A DNA stretch of 64,000 nucleotides from Azospira inquinata (lineage in GTDB: Bacteria; Pseudomonadota; Gammaproteobacteria; Burkholderiales; Rhodocyclaceae), in the NCBI RefSeq assembly GCF_018905915.1, contig NZ_CP064782.1, forward strand, positions 1,488,001 to 1,552,000, given 5' to 3'. This document shows positions 17,858 through 26,614 of the stretch, piece by piece (positions within the stretch are counted from its first letter, which is position 1; every line of letters begins with the position of its first letter). The translations under genes were made by a program, and so were the position numbers. The notes under the pieces are model-generated. The model was not told the DNA's origin, did no database searches, and saw only the letters and a program-made list of their open reading frames with translations.

Positions 17858-17971
17858 GTCGGGCTCCGCCGGAGAAAAACGGGAATTATCCGCTATTCCC
17901 GCGCCCCCCGCCATTTTCCCGGAACGGTTCGCCCGCTTCCTGGACAGGAAACAAGGGCCCGAGGGGAGCCC

Positions 17972-19231
17972 TCAGGCCTCTTCCCCCTTACGGCCCGTGG
18001 ACACCCCCAGCTGCTTCAGCTTGCGATAAAGGTGGGTACGCTCCAGGCCGGACTTTTCCGCCACCCGGGTCATGTTGCCCCCGGTCTGCTTGAGCAGGTA
18101 TTCGAAATAGAGCTTTTCGAAGGCGTCCCGAGCTTCCCGCAGGGGCTGGTCCAAAAGGGGCAGCAGGGGCTGCTGGCCGGCTTCACTTTCCGCCTCGCTG
18201 TGCAGGAGATGGGCCACATCCTCGGCGCTGATTTCCTCCTCCAGGGCGGTCAGTGCCAGATTGCGCACCGTGGCCTGCAACTCGCTCCAGCCGTCCCCAT
18301 GCCAGCGGTGCATGCGCAGAGCGTTGAGGGCGCCGCTGGCAAAGCGCCGGGTCGGCACATCCCCCCGTTCCACCAGATGGCCCAGGAGCAGGCTGGCAAT
18401 TTCCGGCACCTCGTCCCCATGGTTGGCCAGTTGGGGCAGGGCCAGCCACACCGCCCCCAGGCGGGAGAGCAGGTCTTCGTCCCAGCCCCCTTCCTTGAGG
18501 GCCGTCAGGGGCTTGGTACAGGCGGTAACCAGAAGCAACCGGTGCTTTTCCAGGCGTTCCAGGGCATAGACCAGATTCATCTGCTGCATCCGCCCCAAGG
18601 CCGCCAGGTCCCCCACAAACACCACGCCACCGGCAGAAGCCTGTAAGCGCTCCTGGGTGAGGGGGCCAGATTCCGCCGCCAGATCGAGCCAAGGGGAATG
18701 GGGCACCTGGAGGGTCCGGGCGCAGATTTCCGCAATGGCTCCGCTGCCCCCCTTGAGATGCAGGATGGCACTGCCCTTGGCCGCTTGGTCCAGACGCTTT
18801 TTTAAATCCTTTAGCAGGGGAGAGCGGGCGAATGCGTCCAGGGTCAAAGGCGGCTTCTGGGCCTGGGGATCATACTTGAGGGCCTTTTTTACCGTGGCCA
18901 GGAGCTTTTGCAGAGCGATGGGCTTTTCCAGGAAATCCACCGCCCCCAGGCGGGTGGCTTCCACCGCCGTATCAATGGTGCCATGGCCGGACATCATCAC
19001 TACCGGCATGGTCAGAAGCCCAGCCCCCCCCCATTCCTTGAGCAGGGAAATACCATCCGTATCCGGCATCCAGATATCCAGCAAGACCAGATCCGGGCGC
19101 TTTTCCGCCCGCAGCCGACGGGCGGCGGCGGCATTTTCCGCCAGCCAGGTCGTATGGCCCTCGTCGGCAAGGATTTCGGAAAGCAGTTCCCGGATGCCGA
19201 TTTCGTCGTCAACGACCAGTATCTGTGCCAT
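17972..19231 (-). CDS. ntrX: NtrX-type response regulator with degenerate AAA+ domain
   Basis: A 419-residue regulator. The receiver domain is complete (Asp8, Asp9, phospho-acceptor Asp52, Ser81, Lys103). The C-terminus has a Fis-type helix-turn-helix (Gly-Gly-Asn-Met-Thr-Arg-Val-Ala-Glu-Lys-Ser-Gly-Leu-Glu-Arg-Thr-His-Leu-Tyr). The middle, about residues 128-345, aligns with a sigma-54 activator domain but has lost its active parts. Walker A is Gly-Gly-Ser-Gly-Ala-Ile-Ala-Glu without the lysine, Walker B is Gly-Gly-Val-Val-Phe-Val-Gly-Asp, and no GAFTGA loop exists. It should not hydrolyse ATP or contact sigma-54 in the usual way. It overlaps ntrY by 23 bases and is its cognate partner; target genes are unknown. 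Confidence 0.88.
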   Translation of the reverse strand: MAQILVVDDEIGIRELLSEILADEGHTTWLAENAAAARRLRAEKRPDLVLLDIWMPDTDGISLLKEWGGAGLLTMPVVMMSGHGTIDTAVEATRLGAVDFLEKPIALQKLLATVKKALKYDPQAQKPPLTLDAFARSPLLKDLKKRLDQAAKGSAILHLKGGSGAIAEICARTLQVPHSPWLDLAAESGPLTQERLQASAGGVVFVGDLAALGRMQQMNLVYALERLEKHRLLLVTACTKPLTALKEGGWDEDLLSRLGAVWLALPQLANHGDEVPEIASLLLGHLVERGDVPTRRFASGALNALRMHRWHGDGWSELQATVRNLALTALEEEISAEDVAHLLHSEAESEAGQQPLLPLLDQPLREARDAFEKLYFEYLLKQTGGNMTRVAEKSGLERTHLYRKLKQLGVSTGRKGEEA

Positions 19232-21368
19232 GCGTGTCCTCCCCGGCGATGGGCAGGCGGATGGTGATTTCCGCCCCGGCCACCTGACCGGTTGAAAGTC
19301 CAGGTTTGTTGGTGATGTGAATACTGCCCCCGTGCTCGTCCACGATTTTGCGCACAATGGCTAGGCCCAGCCCGGTGCCCCGGGGCTTGGTCGTGACGTA
19401 GGGCTCGAAAGCTCGGGCAAGAATTTCCTGGGGGAAACCGGGGCCGTTGTCCCCCACGGTAAGCTGGACGTAGCGCCCGGCCAGGGAAGTAGTGAGGTCG
19501 ATCAGGGCGTCCGGGCTATCCGCCAGGGCGTCCTCCGCGTTGCGCAGCAGGTTGTGGATGATCTGGCGCAGCTGGGTGCCATCGCCCCGCACCGGGGGCA
19601 GGTTGTCCCCCAACCGGACCCGGAGTTGGGCGGAGGAGGTTTCGTAGAGGCCCAGCACTTCCCGCACCAGGGCATTCAGGTCCAGGGGGGCCAGCTGGGG
19701 GGGCGGCATCCGGGCGTAATCCCGGAAGTCGTCCACCATGTGCTTCATGGCCTGCACTTGATTGATGATGGTCTGGGTAGAGCGTTGCAGCATATCCGCT
19801 TCCCCCCCTTCCAACCGATCCGCCAGTTTCATTTGCAGGCGTTCGGCGGAAAGCTGAATGGGGGTGAGGGGATTCTTGATTTCATGGGCCAGGCGCCGGG
19901 CCACTTCCCCCCAGGCGGCGCTGCGCTGGGCGGCAATGAGCTGGGTAACGTCGTCAAAAACCACCACGTAGCCGCCACCGCTGGCCTCCGGCAGGGAAGA
20001 GCCCCGCACCAGCAGTACCTGGGGCGCGCCCCCGTCCCGCTCCAATTCAATCTGGGACTGCCATTCCTCTTCTTTGTGTTCCCCAAAGCCGTCCCGAATG
20101 GCCCGGCCCAGGACGGACTGGCGCGGCCAGGCCTCCACCGGGTCCCCCAGGAGGCCGACAAAATCGTCTCCCAGGATGGCGGACGCGCTCTGGTTCAGGG
20201 CCCGCAGGACAAAGCGCCGGTCAAAGGCCAGCACCCCGGCAGACAAATTGGCGAGGATTTCTTCCAGGTAAGCCCGGGCCGATTCCAGTTCGGAACGGTG
20301 CCGCTCCGTCTCCCGCCGGGCGTCGTCCAGCTGACGGGTCATTTGGTTAAAGGACTGGGTCAGCACCCCCAGCTCATCCCGGCTGTAAATGGCCTGTCGG
20401 GGGGTGAAGTCCCCGGCGGCGACAGCCTGGGTGCCCTCGGCCAGGATAGAAAGGGGCGCGGACAGGCGCCGGGCCAGCACGTAAGCCACCGCAATGGCGG
20501 TAAACAGGGCCAGGAGCAGGGTCAGGGTCAGGGTCAGGGCATAAATCTGGGTCAGGCCCTGGCGGGCCAGGGACAGTTCCTGATAGTCCCGGTACACGTC
20601 CTGGACTGCCTCCGCATTCTGGGCGATGGTGGCGGGGACGGGCTGGGTCAGCTGGAGAATGCGGGGTTCTTCCTGCAAACTGAAAATGGGGAGGGGCACC
20701 AGCACCCGCAGCACCATATCTTTGCCCGCTTCCCCCTCGATGGTGCTGATGCCCCGGGAAGCCAGCCGGGCCTGCTTAAGCTGGGCCACGCTGGGCAGGA
20801 GGGGAATAAAGCTGGAGTAGCTGGCGTTGGCATTGGCCACCACCTGGCCGGACAGGGAGAAAAGGGCGGCCGAATCCACCCCGGCCTGGTCCCGCAGCCG
20901 GTTGAGCAGCAGGTGACGGGCCATGTCCGGATGGCCCGCCAGTTCCCCCGCCATGTGATGGCCCTTTTCCGTGAGGTCGGACAGCAGGGTATCCAGGGTG
21001 CTGCGCCCCAGGTTCAGCCCGGATTCCAGGGCCTTTTCCACCCGCACGTCAAACCAGGAATCAATACTCTTGGTGACAAACTGCACCGAGACCCCGTAAA
21101 TCACCACCCCGGGCAACACCCCCATGAGGGCAAACATCACCAGCAGCCGCAGTTTCAGACGGGAGCCGAACACCCTGGCCCGGTATTCCCGCCACAGGCT
21201 GCGCAACTGCCACGCCACTAGGCCGGCCAGGGCCAGGGCCATCAGGGCATTAAGGCCGAGGAGCCAGGGATAGTGCTGGGCGAAGAGGGAAGTATTGGCG
21301 CTGGCGCTGGCCAGAAGGAACAGGAGGATGGTCCCCACGGCCGCTGCCACTACGACCAGGGCCTTCAT
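19209..21368 (-). CDS. ntrY: NtrY-type membrane sensor histidine kinase
   Basis: A 719-residue sensor kinase. Membrane helices lie near residues 3-23, 35-55, 75-97 and 280-300, flanking an extracytoplasmic sensing region of about 180 residues. A HAMP linker, a PAS-like domain (about 370-470), a HisKA domain with the phospho-acceptor His in Arg-Arg-Leu-Ala-His-Glu-Ile-Lys-Asn-Pro-Leu-Thr-Pro, and an ATPase domain with Asp-Asn-Gly-Pro-Gly-Phe and Gly-Thr-Gly-Leu-Gly-Leu-Ala-Ile-Val follow. It phosphorylates the downstream NtrX. The order rsmB-DUF4390-ntrY-ntrX, with one base between the DUF4390 stop and this start, indicates one operon. The signal is not known from sequence; NtrY homologues respond to nitrogen or redox state. 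Confidence 0.9.
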   Translation of the reverse strand: MKALVVVAAAVGTILLFLLASASANTSLFAQHYPWLLGLNALMALALAGLVAWQLRSLWREYRARVFGSRLKLRLLVMFALMGVLPGVVIYGVSVQFVTKSIDSWFDVRVEKALESGLNLGRSTLDTLLSDLTEKGHHMAGELAGHPDMARHLLLNRLRDQAGVDSAALFSLSGQVVANANASYSSFIPLLPSVAQLKQARLASRGISTIEGEAGKDMVLRVLVPLPIFSLQEEPRILQLTQPVPATIAQNAEAVQDVYRDYQELSLARQGLTQIYALTLTLTLLLALFTAIAVAYVLARRLSAPLSILAEGTQAVAAGDFTPRQAIYSRDELGVLTQSFNQMTRQLDDARRETERHRSELESARAYLEEILANLSAGVLAFDRRFVLRALNQSASAILGDDFVGLLGDPVEAWPRQSVLGRAIRDGFGEHKEEEWQSQIELERDGGAPQVLLVRGSSLPEASGGGYVVVFDDVTQLIAAQRSAAWGEVARRLAHEIKNPLTPIQLSAERLQMKLADRLEGGEADMLQRSTQTIINQVQAMKHMVDDFRDYARMPPPQLAPLDLNALVREVLGLYETSSAQLRVRLGDNLPPVRGDGTQLRQIIHNLLRNAEDALADSPDALIDLTTSLAGRYVQLTVGDNGPGFPQEILARAFEPYVTTKPRGTGLGLAIVRKIVDEHGGSIHITNKPGLSTGQVAGAEITIRLPIAGEDTHGTDTGR

Positions 21369-21369
21369 C

Positions 21370-21978
21370 CTAGCGGGCCTCCCGGGGTTCGGGGATAAAG
21401 TTCCAGCGGGCCCAGTCCGAGCTCAGATTCCATTCCCGATAGGCTAGGGCCGTGAGCTGGAAGGGTTTGGGCAACTGACTGGTATCCAGGCGGAAGCGCA
21501 CGGAAGCCTGATAGGGCTGGCCATAGACCAGGCCGCTACTGCCCCGCTCCAGCACCGTCCAGTTGCGCAGCCGGGAAAGGAGGCGCAGGGCCGATTCCAG
21601 GGAATTAAAGTTCTGGTGCAAAGCCCCATTGGAAAGCCGGTAGAGGCGGGTCAGGGCGTTATAGGACAGGCGGTAGGTCAGGGTCCGGCTCGCCACCTTG
21701 TCATCCAGCCAATACCAGCGGTGGCGGTTCAATTCGAAGTCCACCACGAAATAAAGCACCACTCCCCGATCCACCGCCTCTTCCAGACGGTTATTGAAGT
21801 CGATGTTGAAATCGGCGGACAGGGCATAGCCATCATCCGTAGGCGTCAGGCTGGGATTGCGCACCTCCACGTCGGCAGCCGCCGCCCAGGGCAGCCACAC
21901 CAGGAGGAGCAGGAAAAACAGGGGATTAAGGACGTTTTTGCAGCAGTGCATAGTAAAAGCCATCATGGCCGTCCCCAT
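21370..21978 (-). CDS. DUF4390 domain exported protein
   Basis: A 202-residue protein with an N-terminal hydrophobic signal segment (Pro-Leu-Phe-Phe-Leu-Leu-Leu-Leu-Val-Trp-Leu-Pro-Trp-Ala-Ala-Ala-Ala) and a DUF4390 domain: Leu-Ser-Ala-Asp-Phe-x-Ile-Asp-Phe-x-x-x-Leu-Glu-Glu-Ala-Val, Tyr-Phe-Val-Val-Asp-Phe-Glu, and a C-terminal Trp-Asn-Leu-Ser-Ser-Asp-Trp. Function unknown. Its 5' end overlaps the rsmB stop by about 53 bases if the first ATG is used (26 with the ATG at 21951). It is conserved between rsmB and ntrY in betaproteobacteria, so a role tied to NtrY sensing is possible but unproved. Confidence 0.82.
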   Translation of the reverse strand: MGTAMMAFTMHCCKNVLNPLFFLLLLVWLPWAAAADVEVRNPSLTPTDDGYALSADFNIDFNNRLEEAVDRGVVLYFVVDFELNRHRWYWLDDKVASRTLTYRLSYNALTRLYRLSNGALHQNFNSLESALRLLSRLRNWTVLERGSSGLVYGQPYQASVRFRLDTSQLPKPFQLTALAYREWNLSSDWARWNFIPEPREAR

Positions 21979-23206
21979 CCGTCCGGGGCAGCAATTGGAT
22001 TTCTGTCACGCCCTCTGCTTCCCCCGGGAGGGGCACCCGGAGCGCGTCCGGATGACGGTCCACAAAGGCGGCAATCTGGCGGGTATTTTCTTCGGGGAAC
22101 AGGGAACAAGTTGCATAGAGGAGTTTACCTCCCGGGGCCAGGCAGGACCACAAAGCTTCCAGAATCTGGCGCTGTAATTTGACCAGTTTGGGAATGTCCC
22201 GGGAGCGGCGCAGCCATTTGATGTCCGGGTGACGCCGTACCACCCCGGAAGCGGAGCAGGGTACATCGGCCAGAATCCGGTCAAAGGGATGGCCGTCCCA
22301 CCAGCCCCTGGGGTCGGCACCATCTCCCACCTTGACCCTCGCCCCGGTCAGCCCCAGGCGCTGGAGATTTTCCCCAATACGCTGGCAGCGGGCCGGTGCA
22401 ATATCCAGGCAGAGCAAATCCACCCGGGCCTTTTCCAGGATGTGGGCGGACTTACCCCCTGGCGCGGCGCAGGCATCCAACACCTTTAGGCCATCCTCCA
22501 GGTCCAGATAGGGGGCGGCCCGTTGGGCGCCTCCATCCTGAACGGAAACCCAGCCCTCGCTAAAATGGGGCAGGGCGGTGACTGCCACTGGCTTTTCCAG
22601 GCGCAGGCCCACGCTCCCCAGGGGGGTGGCCGCCAGGCCCTGCTCCTGCAACAGCTTCAGATAGGCGTCCCGCTCAATATGCCGAAGATTGACCCGCAGA
22701 GCCATGGGCGGGGGAAGACGACAGGCCTCCACCACCGCCGGCCACTGGTCCGGGTACGCCTGCACTAACTTTTCTCGCCACCATTGGGGAACCCAGCTGG
22801 CCGCCTCCGGATTGTCCGTCAGCCCTTGGAGGAGTGCTTCCCGGCGGCGCAGGTAGTTGCGCAGCACCCCATTGACCAGGCCTTTGAATTTTCCTCCCGC
22901 CAGATAGGCAGCCGCTTCCACCGCCTGGTCCACCACCGTAAAACCAATGTCGCTGCGGCTTTCCAGGCGATACAAAGCCACCAGCAGTAGGCTGTGCAAA
23001 TCCCCGTCTTTCAAGGGTTGGCGCAACAACTGGGCTAACAGGCCTTCTCCCCAGCCGTAGCGGCGCAGACAGCCGAAGCATAAATCCTGGAGTTGGGCCC
23101 GCATGGCCGTATCCAGACGCTGTTCCGCCGCCAGGGCGTCGGTCAGGCTGCGGCCCTGACGGACCTGATTGACCAGACCGGCTGCCAGATACAAAGCCAA
23201 AGCCAT
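21926..23206 (-). CDS. rsmB: 16S rRNA (cytosine-967-C5) methyltransferase
   Basis: An approximately 426-residue enzyme that methylates C967 of 16S rRNA using SAM. The N-terminal NusB-like RNA-binding domain (about 1-140) is followed by a Rossmann methyltransferase domain with Asp-Ala-Cys-Ala-Ala-Pro-Gly-Gly-Lys-Ser and two catalytic cysteines: Asp-Val-Pro-Cys-Ser-Ala-Ser-Gly and Tyr-Ala-Thr-Cys-Ser. The frame is open to a GTG at 23272, but the Met at 23206 gives the E. coli length (429) and the conserved start; neither has a strong ribosome site. It begins the rsmB-DUF4390-ntrY-ntrX operon, and diverges from the CDF transporter. Confidence 0.92.
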   Translation of the reverse strand: MALALYLAAGLVNQVRQGRSLTDALAAEQRLDTAMRAQLQDLCFGCLRRYGWGEGLLAQLLRQPLKDGDLHSLLLVALYRLESRSDIGFTVVDQAVEAAAYLAGGKFKGLVNGVLRNYLRRREALLQGLTDNPEAASWVPQWWREKLVQAYPDQWPAVVEACRLPPPMALRVNLRHIERDAYLKLLQEQGLAATPLGSVGLRLEKPVAVTALPHFSEGWVSVQDGGAQRAAPYLDLEDGLKVLDACAAPGGKSAHILEKARVDLLCLDIAPARCQRIGENLQRLGLTGARVKVGDGADPRGWWDGHPFDRILADVPCSASGVVRRHPDIKWLRRSRDIPKLVKLQRQILEALWSCLAPGGKLLYATCSLFPEENTRQIAAFVDRHPDALRVPLPGEAEGVTEIQLLPRTDGDGHDGFYYALLQKRP

Positions 23207-23320
23207 GGAATCCCGGGGGAGGGGAGGAAGATGGGCGGACACAGGGAACCAGGAAGGGAAATTGGGCCGCACAGTTTAGCATGGCCGAGCAGGGCCCATT
23301 TTTAGGGGATAATTCGCCCC

Positions 23321-24220
23321 ATGAACTCCAAGCCTTTGACCCGTTACGCCTGGCTCTCCATTGCCGCCGCCGTGGCCACCATTCTGCTCAAGGGAGCGGC
23401 CTGGTGGCTCACCGACTCCGTCGGCCTGCTATCCGACGCCCTGGAATCCTTTGTCAATCTGGCCGGAGCCGTCATGGCCCTGTGGATGCTGGGCCTGGCC
23501 GCTCTGCCGCCGGATGAAAACCATGCCTACGGCCATACCAAGGCAGAATATTTCGCCAGCGGCTTTGAAGGTCTGCTCATTCTGGCCGCAGCCGGAGGGA
23601 TCGGCGTTACCGCCATCCTCCGCCTACTTCATCCCCAGCCTTTGGAACAGGTCAGTCTGGGCCTGGGGATTTCCCTGCTCGCCTCCCTGGTCAATTTCTT
23701 CACCGCCCAGGTACTGCTTCGGGCGGGCAAGTCCCGGGGCTCCATTGCCCTGGAAGCAGATGGGCGCCACCTCATGACCGATGTCTGGACCTCCGTAGGG
23801 GTTATCGCCGGGGTGGGTGCCGTGGCCCTTACCGGCTGGCTCTGGCTCGACCCCCTGCTGGCTCTGGTGGTCGCGGTGCATATCCTGGCCACAGGCTGGG
23901 AACTGGTACATCGATCCGCCTCCGGTCTGATGGACGAAGCCTTACCCCCCGCCCGGCAGGCCGCGGTGGACGCCCTCCTGGACCACTACCGGCAACGGGG
24001 GATCGGCTTCCACGCGGTACGCAGCCGTCAAGCGGGCACCCGAGCCTTCGTCACTCTCCACGTGCTGGTGCCCGGCGTCTGGACCGTGCAGAAAGCCCAT
24101 GCCCTGGCGGAAGAGGTGGAAGCGGGCATTCGGGAAGCGGTCCCCGGCGCCAACGTCATGACCCACCTGGAGCCCTTGGAAGACCCCCTGTCCCACGCGG
24201 ACATCGACTTGGACCGCTGA
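23321..24220 (+). CDS. Cation diffusion facilitator (CDF) metal exporter
   Basis: A 299-residue inner-membrane transporter of the FieF/ZitB type with six helices and a cytoplasmic C-terminal domain (about 205-290). The metal site in helix II is Ser-Asp-Ala-Leu-Glu-Ser (Asp with the next turn Asn), and helix V has His-Leu-Met-Thr-Asp-Val-Trp-Thr-Ser, giving His and Asp ligands. It likely exports Zn2+, Fe2+ or a similar divalent ion in exchange for protons; the ion cannot be settled from sequence. The stop is directly followed by the ATG of the S1/P1 nuclease, so the two formed an operon before the nuclease gene was interrupted; a zinc-dependent nuclease beside a metal exporter may be meaningful. 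Confidence 0.88.
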   Translation: MNSKPLTRYAWLSIAAAVATILLKGAAWWLTDSVGLLSDALESFVNLAGAVMALWMLGLAALPPDENHAYGHTKAEYFASGFEGLLILAAAGGIGVTAILRLLHPQPLEQVSLGLGISLLASLVNFFTAQVLLRAGKSRGSIALEADGRHLMTDVWTSVGVIAGVGAVALTGWLWLDPLLALVVAVHILATGWELVHRSASGLMDEALPPARQAAVDALLDHYRQRGIGFHAVRSRQAGTRAFVTLHVLVPGVWTVQKAHALAEEVEAGIREAVPGANVMTHLEPLEDPLSHADIDLDR

Positions 24221-24781
24221 ATGCAGCCCCGGGAAGGGAGAAGCCGCTTCTTTCTCGGGAAAGCCGCCCTGGCCCTCCTGGCCCTGAGTCTTTCCTTTTC
24301 CGCCGTAGCCTGGAATGGCACTGGCCATAGACTCATCGCCCACATCGCCTGGCAGCAATTAAGCCCGGAGGAACGCGTCCTCCTGGGGAACTGGCTGCAA
24401 CGCCATCCGGATTATCCCCACTGGCTAAAGCATCGCCCCGCCTACCCAGGCGCCTCCCCTGCCTATGTGGCTTTTGTGGAAGCGGCCACCTGGGCCGACG
24501 ACATCCGTCGCCAGCGCCATAGTTTCCAGGAAGATTCCATTTCCCCTTTTACGGAAACAGAGGAACTCGCCTCCCATCCGGATTGGCACTTTCAGGATGG
24601 CGCCCGTTCCGGCCCGGAAGCCGGGCGACTGGCAGAGGCCCTGGAAACCTTGCCCGGGCAACTCAAGGGAAGAGGAAATATTTCCCCCTTGGCCCTGGTC
24701 TGGCTGGAGCATCTGGTGGGGGATGCCCACCAGACATACAAGTTGACACGCCGAAGGCATGAGGAGCAAGTTCGTATATGA
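24221..24781 (+). pseudogene. S1/P1-type nuclease, 5' half, interrupted by the island
   Basis: After a signal peptide (about residues 11-30) the mature N-terminus Trp-Asn-Gly-Thr-Gly-His supplies the first zinc ligands of the S1/P1 family. Ala-Thr-Trp-Ala-Asp-Asp-Ile-Arg, Trp-His-Phe-x-Asp and Leu-x-His-Leu-Val-Gly-Asp-Ala-His-Gln follow. Homology stops after codon 170 at 24730-24732; the last 16 codons are island sequence (Thr-Tyr-Lys-Leu-Thr...). The missing C-terminal half, starting at the same conserved motif, lies at 54561. Joined across the CCACCA core the two would give an intact 309-residue single-strand-specific zinc nuclease. As it stands the protein lacks the remaining zinc ligands and is probably inactive. 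Confidence 0.92.
24727..24732 (+). repeat. Left attachment core CCACCA (attL side)
   Basis: The core sits in the nuclease codons for His-Gln and matches 54560-54565. Host sequence lies to its left and island sequence to its right. Confidence 0.75.
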
Positions 24782-24812
24782 TGGACAAATATTTCGGAAT
24801 GGGTAGGGTTTT

Positions 24813-25148
24813 TTGTATCTATTTAATAAAAAGTCTGTGGAGCTGTCGGAAGCTGCCGACGCGGCTCTCTGTACCGATGGTCAGCAGGGAGGAGGTGCTG
24901 AACTTGGCATCATCGTCGCTAAAGGCCGGGTCCGGCGCACGCTGATATGGCTACGCGAGCGCGTCGGAGATGCGGCCATCGTGGCCGCTGTGGGCCAGTT
25001 GCCCGGCACCCGCAAGCCTTGCCTTTCAAACCTCGTTAAATTGTTGGGCGAGCCCTTTCCGGAAGGGCTGAAAGTCACCGACCGAGACACTGCTTTGAAG
25101 CACATAGCAGCCTTGCGCGCAAAGCTCACCGGCGAAAGCGAACGGTGA
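24813..25148 (+). CDS. Small protein coupled to ginA, unknown function
   Basis: A 111-codon frame from a TTG at 24813; a GTG at 24837 is an alternative and neither has a clear ribosome site. Its stop overlaps the GTG start of ginA in a GTGA arrangement, and its second half is well-behaved coding sequence (helical, charged: Trp-Leu-Arg-Glu-Arg-Val-Gly, Asn-Leu-Val-Lys-Leu-Leu-Gly, His-Ile-Ala-Ala-Leu-Arg-Ala-Lys-Leu). The last 50 residues could form a small DNA-binding helical domain, but I recognise no family. It would be the first gene of the recombinase operon and might act as an excision or control factor, by position only. Confidence 0.55.
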   Translation: MYLFNKKSVELSEAADAALCTDGQQGGGAELGIIVAKGRVRRTLIWLRERVGDAAIVAAVGQLPGTRKPCLSNLVKLLGEPFPEGLKVTDRDTALKHIAALRAKLTGESER

Positions 25149-26614
25149 AGAGACTCCGAAAGGTCCTGATCCCGGTTTTCGTATTAACCGAGACTTGTGA
25201 CGCCTGCAATCCACTCGGCTTTAAACGGAACATCCCACAGGGGAAAGGGCGTGAATCATTCAACTATCACTATCGTTCCGTGATTGAGCCGATTACAGGG
25301 CAACGCCGAAACTACAACTTGTTTCCTGTTGTTCTAGACTCTTCTGGTGCGCCTTGGGGTATTGCCAACAACTACCTGCTTTGCAAACTAGAGGCAGAAC
25401 CCCAACCAAACATGAACTCGTGCATGAGCCAAGCAGACGATCTTGGCGCCTATCGCGAATGGTTAGATGAACATACCAACCCCGACGAGTTGCTGTTCCA
25501 CTTCCCAAGGAACAAGCTGGCACGGGTGACATATCGGTATCGTGGCCATCTAATACAGAAGATTTACGCACGGGAACTTGCGCCGGCGACGGCCAAAAGG
25601 CGCATGGGGGTGGTGATCAGCTTTTATCGCTGGTTGATCGAAGAAAATCTGTTTGAACCCGACTTCCCTCCCTGGCAAGAACGCCAATATCTGCTCTCTG
25701 TCAAGAATACTCATGGGTTTTCAATGACGAGATCTGTCGCCTCTACCGATATTTCAATCAAGGCATCCAAGACTGATGACCCCTTCGAGGGCACCATTCA
25801 GGACGGGAGTAAGCTGCGGCCCCTTTCCGTCGAGGAACAACAATGGGTGATGGAGGGGGCACGTACGCTCGGCAACCCGGAGATGCAATTGCTGATCCTT
25901 TTCATGCTCCTTACCGGCGCGCGAATCCAGACCGCTTGCACCTTACGCGTACGTCACTTTATCGGCACGAATCCACACTTTGGTAGGGCGCTGTCGAGCG
26001 ACATCCAGATATTCAAGCTACCCGTCGGCCCCGCAACTGGAATCGACACTAAGAACGACAAGAACATGGTCTTGCAGGTCCCTCGTGCGCTATACGAGGT
26101 CTTGCGTACCTACGCCCAATCCAGTCGGGCCAAGCGTCGTCGCGAGCTAACGATCGATGGCGACAATCCCGATCAATACCTGTTCCTCACACAACAAGGT
26201 CGTCCCTACTTCACCGGCAAGGACGAGGCGCTGACCTTTGACCCCAAACTGAAACGCCGCCATCAGAAAACCGGCGGCACGGTGCGGCAGTACATCAAGG
26301 ACCACCTGATCCCCTACATTCGGCATAGATACGACAAGAACTTCCACTTCCGCATCCATGATCTGCGGGCATCCTTCGGCATGAACCAGACTGACATGCA
26401 GATGTCTCTGGTCGAAAAGGGGGACATCACCTTGGCTAAGGCACGCATAGCTGTCATGGCCTTGATGGGACATGCTAGCAGTGCAACTACTGACCTCTAC
26501 CTAGACTACCGCAAGCAGATGCAGCAAGCTTACGCTGCCATAAACGGCTACGGAGATCAGGTGCAGGCATGGATCAGCGATGCGATAGCGGGCATCGGAT
26601 ATAACGATGAATGA
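25145..26614 (+). CDS. ginA: GinA-type tyrosine recombinase (integrase)
   Basis: A 489-residue site-specific recombinase, the first of the trio. An N-terminal region with Cys-Asp-Ala-Cys near residue 20 precedes a core-binding domain (about 90-190) and a catalytic domain. The catalytic set is complete: Arg in Leu-Leu-Thr-Gly-Ala-Arg-Ile-Gln (about 257-262), His-Asp-Leu-Arg (about 405-408), His in Leu-Met-Gly-His-Ala-Ser and the nucleophile Tyr in Asp-Leu-Tyr-Leu-Asp-Tyr (about 441-455). The GTG start overlaps the upstream small gene and its stop overlaps ginB by 8 bases. In characterised GInts all gin genes are required for integration and excision. Confidence 0.85.
   Translation: MKRLRKVLIPVFVLTETCDACNPLGFKRNIPQGKGRESFNYHYRSVIEPITGQRRNYNLFPVVLDSSGAPWGIANNYLLCKLEAEPQPNMNSCMSQADDLGAYREWLDEHTNPDELLFHFPRNKLARVTYRYRGHLIQKIYARELAPATAKRRMGVVISFYRWLIEENLFEPDFPPWQERQYLLSVKNTHGFSMTRSVASTDISIKASKTDDPFEGTIQDGSKLRPLSVEEQQWVMEGARTLGNPEMQLLILFMLLTGARIQTACTLRVRHFIGTNPHFGRALSSDIQIFKLPVGPATGIDTKNDKNMVLQVPRALYEVLRTYAQSSRAKRRRELTIDGDNPDQYLFLTQQGRPYFTGKDEALTFDPKLKRRHQKTGGTVRQYIKDHLIPYIRHRYDKNFHFRIHDLRASFGMNQTDMQMSLVEKGDITLAKARIAVMALMGHASSATTDLYLDYRKQMQQAYAAINGYGDQVQAWISDAIAGIGYNDE

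Noticed and set aside
14719..18646. Long plus-strand open frames of 432 and 646 codons
   Set aside because: They lie opposite priA, hemE and ntrX, whose motifs are unambiguous; the plus-strand frames are compositional shadows.
19554..21221. A 555-codon plus-strand open frame
   Set aside because: Antisense of ntrY; no recognisable domain.
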